Assembly (NCBI GenBank): GCA_965220485.1
Contig: OZ244832.1
Coordinates: 992,001-1,056,000, forward strand
Source of the DNA: Aldehydirespirator sp965220485
GTDB lineage: Bacteria > Actinomycetota > Acidimicrobiia > Acidimicrobiales > Aldehydirespiratoraceae
Direction of reading: 5' to 3'
DNA: 64,000 nt
The translations under genes and the position numbers were made by a program. Below are positions 62,112 through 64,000 of this stretch, one piece after another (positions within the stretch are counted from its first letter, which is position 1; each line of letters begins with the position of its first letter). The notes under the pieces are model-generated. The model was given only the letters and a program-made list of their open reading frames with translations. It searched no databases and was not told the origin of the DNA.

Positions 62112-64000
62112 TCTGGTCGACAATGTCTTGAACTGACTCGCCCAACTGATGGCCCCAACAGACGATCGTCTGGTCACCGCGAAGCCCGAAGGCGTGGCTG
62201 AAGCCGGTGCTCAGGGCCTCGAACCGACCCTCGGGGACCGTCTCGACCTCGGTGTTGGCACCCCGGCAGGCGACCGTCTCGTGGAGTCGCCGTGCGCATG
62301 AGCGCGACCCGCCACTCGATACGTCCCTGAAGCGCTCCTCCGGCACGACGGCCCCGAAGTGACTTCTACCCCAGCAGACGACGCTGTCGTCCGTGCTTAC
62401 CGCGCAAGTGTGGCGCTCTCCGACGGACACCGCTTTGAACTTTCCGGGCGCGGGGTAGGCCTGCCCAGTGTCGTTGTGTCCCCAGCACGCGATCCTGGAG
62501 TCGGTGAGCAGCCCGCAGGTGTGGGGCCACCCGCGCTCACAGACGTGAACTGCCCTCCTGGGGCTCGGGAGCGGCCGTCGGCGGTGTCGCCCCAACAGAC
62601 CGCAGTCCCGTCCAGGCGCACGCCACAGGTGTGGGTGCCGCCGGCAGTGACGGCCATGAACTGTCCGCGGGGCGGGTCGATCCGCCCGGAGCCTTTGTTG
62701 CCCCAGCAGGCGATCGTCTGGTTCTCGTGGAGCCCGCAGGTGTGCTCGCCGCCGGCGCTGACCGAGCGGAAACGCCCGCCGGGTGCGCTGGATTGACCGT
62801 CGAAGTTGTTCCCGAAGCACCCAGCCGTCGAGTCGTCTCTCAGCCCGCAGACGTGCGAGCCCCCCGCGGTCAGGGCAGCCAGGCCACCCTCGGGCAGCTC
62901 CTCATCTTCCACTCCGGCGCCCCAGCGAGTGAGGCCGCTGTCTCCGGATGCGCACGAGAATCCGAATCCGGTGGTCACAGCATCGAACTGCCCGTCGGGA
63001 GCGTCGGACTGGCCGTCATGGTTGGCGCCCCAGCAGGTGATCGTTCCGTCGGTGCGCAACCCGCAGGAGTGGCTGAAGCCGGCGCTCACCGACTGGAACT
63101 CTTCGCCGGCGGTCTCGGACGGCCTGTCGTAGGCGTTGCCCCAGCACACCGCCGACCCGTCCGTGCGAATCGCGCAGGAGAATTCGCCGCCGGCGCTTAC
63201 CGCTAGGAACTCTCCCTCGGGGGCGTCGGACTGGCCGTAGTGGTTGGCGCCCCCAGCAGCTGACGGTGCGGTCCGCGCGCAGCCCGCAGGTGTGGCCGTA
63301 GCCAGCGTCGACGGCGGTGAACCGCACTGACGCGGGCAACTCGATGAGGTCCAGGGCTCGGGCCAGGAAGGTGGCCACTGGGGCTCGGGTGACGGAGTTG
63401 GCGGGGCAGTATCGCAGCGGGTCGCGGCTGCAGCCCCCGGTGATGCCCGCGGCGGCCAGAGCATCGATGTTGGCGGCGTGACTGCCGCCGCTGACATCGG
63501 TGAACCCCGCGGAGGCGGCCGGCTCGAGATCGAACGCCCGCCCGAGGAACGTCGCCATCTGAGCCCGGGTGACGTCCCCCTCGGGACAGAATCGCGCCGG
63601 CTCGGTGGCGCAGCCCACCGTCACTCTCAGCGCGAAGAGCCGTTCGACGAACGGCGCCCACCACAGCTCAGCATCCACATCCTCGAAGCGTGAGACGTCC
63701 AATGGCACGGGACCCGAGGGGTCCGTGCCGTCGAGCACCCGGACCAGCCACACCGCCATCTCCCAACGCTTGAGCGGTTCACTGGGACAGATCAGCCCTT
63801 CTCCACACTCGATTCCGGCGAGCACGCCCAGAGAAGCCAGCGCATCCAGCGCCGGCTCATGCACGCTGCCGTCGTCGTCCCTGAAATAGCCGTCGGTGCC
63901 GTCATCGGCGACAGCGGGCCCCGGTTCAGCACCCAGGGACGCACCCAAGGCAGCCAACGCGACGCCAGCCCACAAGAGCACGCGACCGGGAAGGCCTCTT
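62112..64000 (-). pseudogene. SLH- and RCC1-repeat surface protein, frameshifted and truncated
   Basis: The N-terminal part (signal-like LLWAGVALAALGASLGAEPG, then S-layer homology-like segments EMAVWLVRVLDGTDPSGPVP and QMATFLGRAFDLEPAASAGF) starts at the window edge or at GTG 63981. From about 63310 RCC1-type repeats follow, each with S-x-G-x-x-H-(T/S)-CGL and V-x-CWG-x-N. The frame is lost near 63250 at a run of C (five where sister repeats have four) and again near 62530 at another C run. The end is replaced by the fragment at 61978. Repeats in three frames together suggest an original protein of more than 600 residues. The C-run lesions could be sequencing errors. Confidence 0.75.

Noticed and set aside
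60228..62177. 649-codon form of the metalloprotease
   Set aside because: The added N-terminus is Arg-rich translation of the AttH/CrtC-like fragment in a wrong frame; the lipoprotein signal starts at GTG 61832.

Overview
The window reads as a chromosomal segment from a high-GC actinobacterium. Coding density and codon use are actinobacterial, and several markers fit that: a mycothione reductase and a mycothiol-type PIG-L deacetylase, flavin-dependent LLM-class enzymes, a TLP1-type thiolase-like protein, and the gcvH-garA/FHA-ftsR-bifunctional nuclease-merR block found in Actinobacteria. Acidimicrobiia (perhaps a marine or host-associated lineage) is my best guess, but it is an inference. I found no rRNA, tRNA, CRISPR array or prophage. 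One complete IS1380-type insertion sequence is present.

Layout. 0-9.5 kb: metabolic enzymes (PIG-L deacetylase, TLP1 thiolase-like protein, KatG, a dienelactone-hydrolase-type enzyme), two DUF2784 membrane proteins that are paralogues, gene remnants (DUF4143 ATPase, epimerase/dehydrogenase tail, Fur tail) and a VapBC module carrying a small palindromic element. 9.7-18.2 kb: an operon of a GcvT-like protein, amidohydrolase and acyl-CoA dehydrogenase; an SDR; an ArsR/permease pair; an MFS exporter followed by a 612-bp array of 18 x 34 bp; a class II aldolase. 18.2-27.8 kb: a selenocysteine-containing SelD (in-frame TGA with a hairpin behind it), nitronate monooxygenase, SRAP/YedK, HIT, CDP-alcohol phosphatidyltransferase, two LLM oxidoreductases, a CMD protein, rhodanese and a Gfo/Idh dehydrogenase. 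27.8-46.1 kb: a sugar/polyol locus with GlpD- and GlpK-like enzymes, SDR, aldo/keto reductase, GH13 glucosidase, LacI regulator with two matching operators, and a binding-protein ABC transporter. The locus is partly duplicated and visibly decaying: truncated glpK, SDR and lacI copies, an AT-richer lipoprotein cassette inserted between them, an IS in one permease, and frameshifts in that permease and in the ATPase. 46.2-60.2 kb: glycine-cleavage genes gcvH, gcvT and gcvP interleaved with garA-like FHA, ftsR, hpt, DUF151 nuclease, merR, aroC, mtr and enoyl-CoA hydratase. 60.2-64 kb: a lipoprotein metalloprotease with a 20-residue repeat, and a frameshifted SLH/RCC1-repeat surface protein that runs off the window.

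The most unusual property is the junctions between genes. (i) Three copies of an exactly 96-bp palindromic element (9114, 21631, 52917) have related inverted ends. Two of them cap the upstream gene with a conserved stop overlapping a GTG, and all three carry a 25-codon reading frame. (ii) At three operon junctions (11957, 22852, 33834) the stop/start overlap has been tandemly copied, giving chains of 12-25-residue mini-ORFs, each joined to the next by a 4-nt ATGA/GTGA overlap, before the real gene starts. (iii) Other junctions carry locally amplified repeats (34 bp x 18, 68 bp x 7, 61 bp x 3, and paired 71-72 bp copies), some with related single copies elsewhere in the window. Together these suggest a lineage with continual amplification of gene-boundary sequence. 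All functional interpretation of these repeats is inference.
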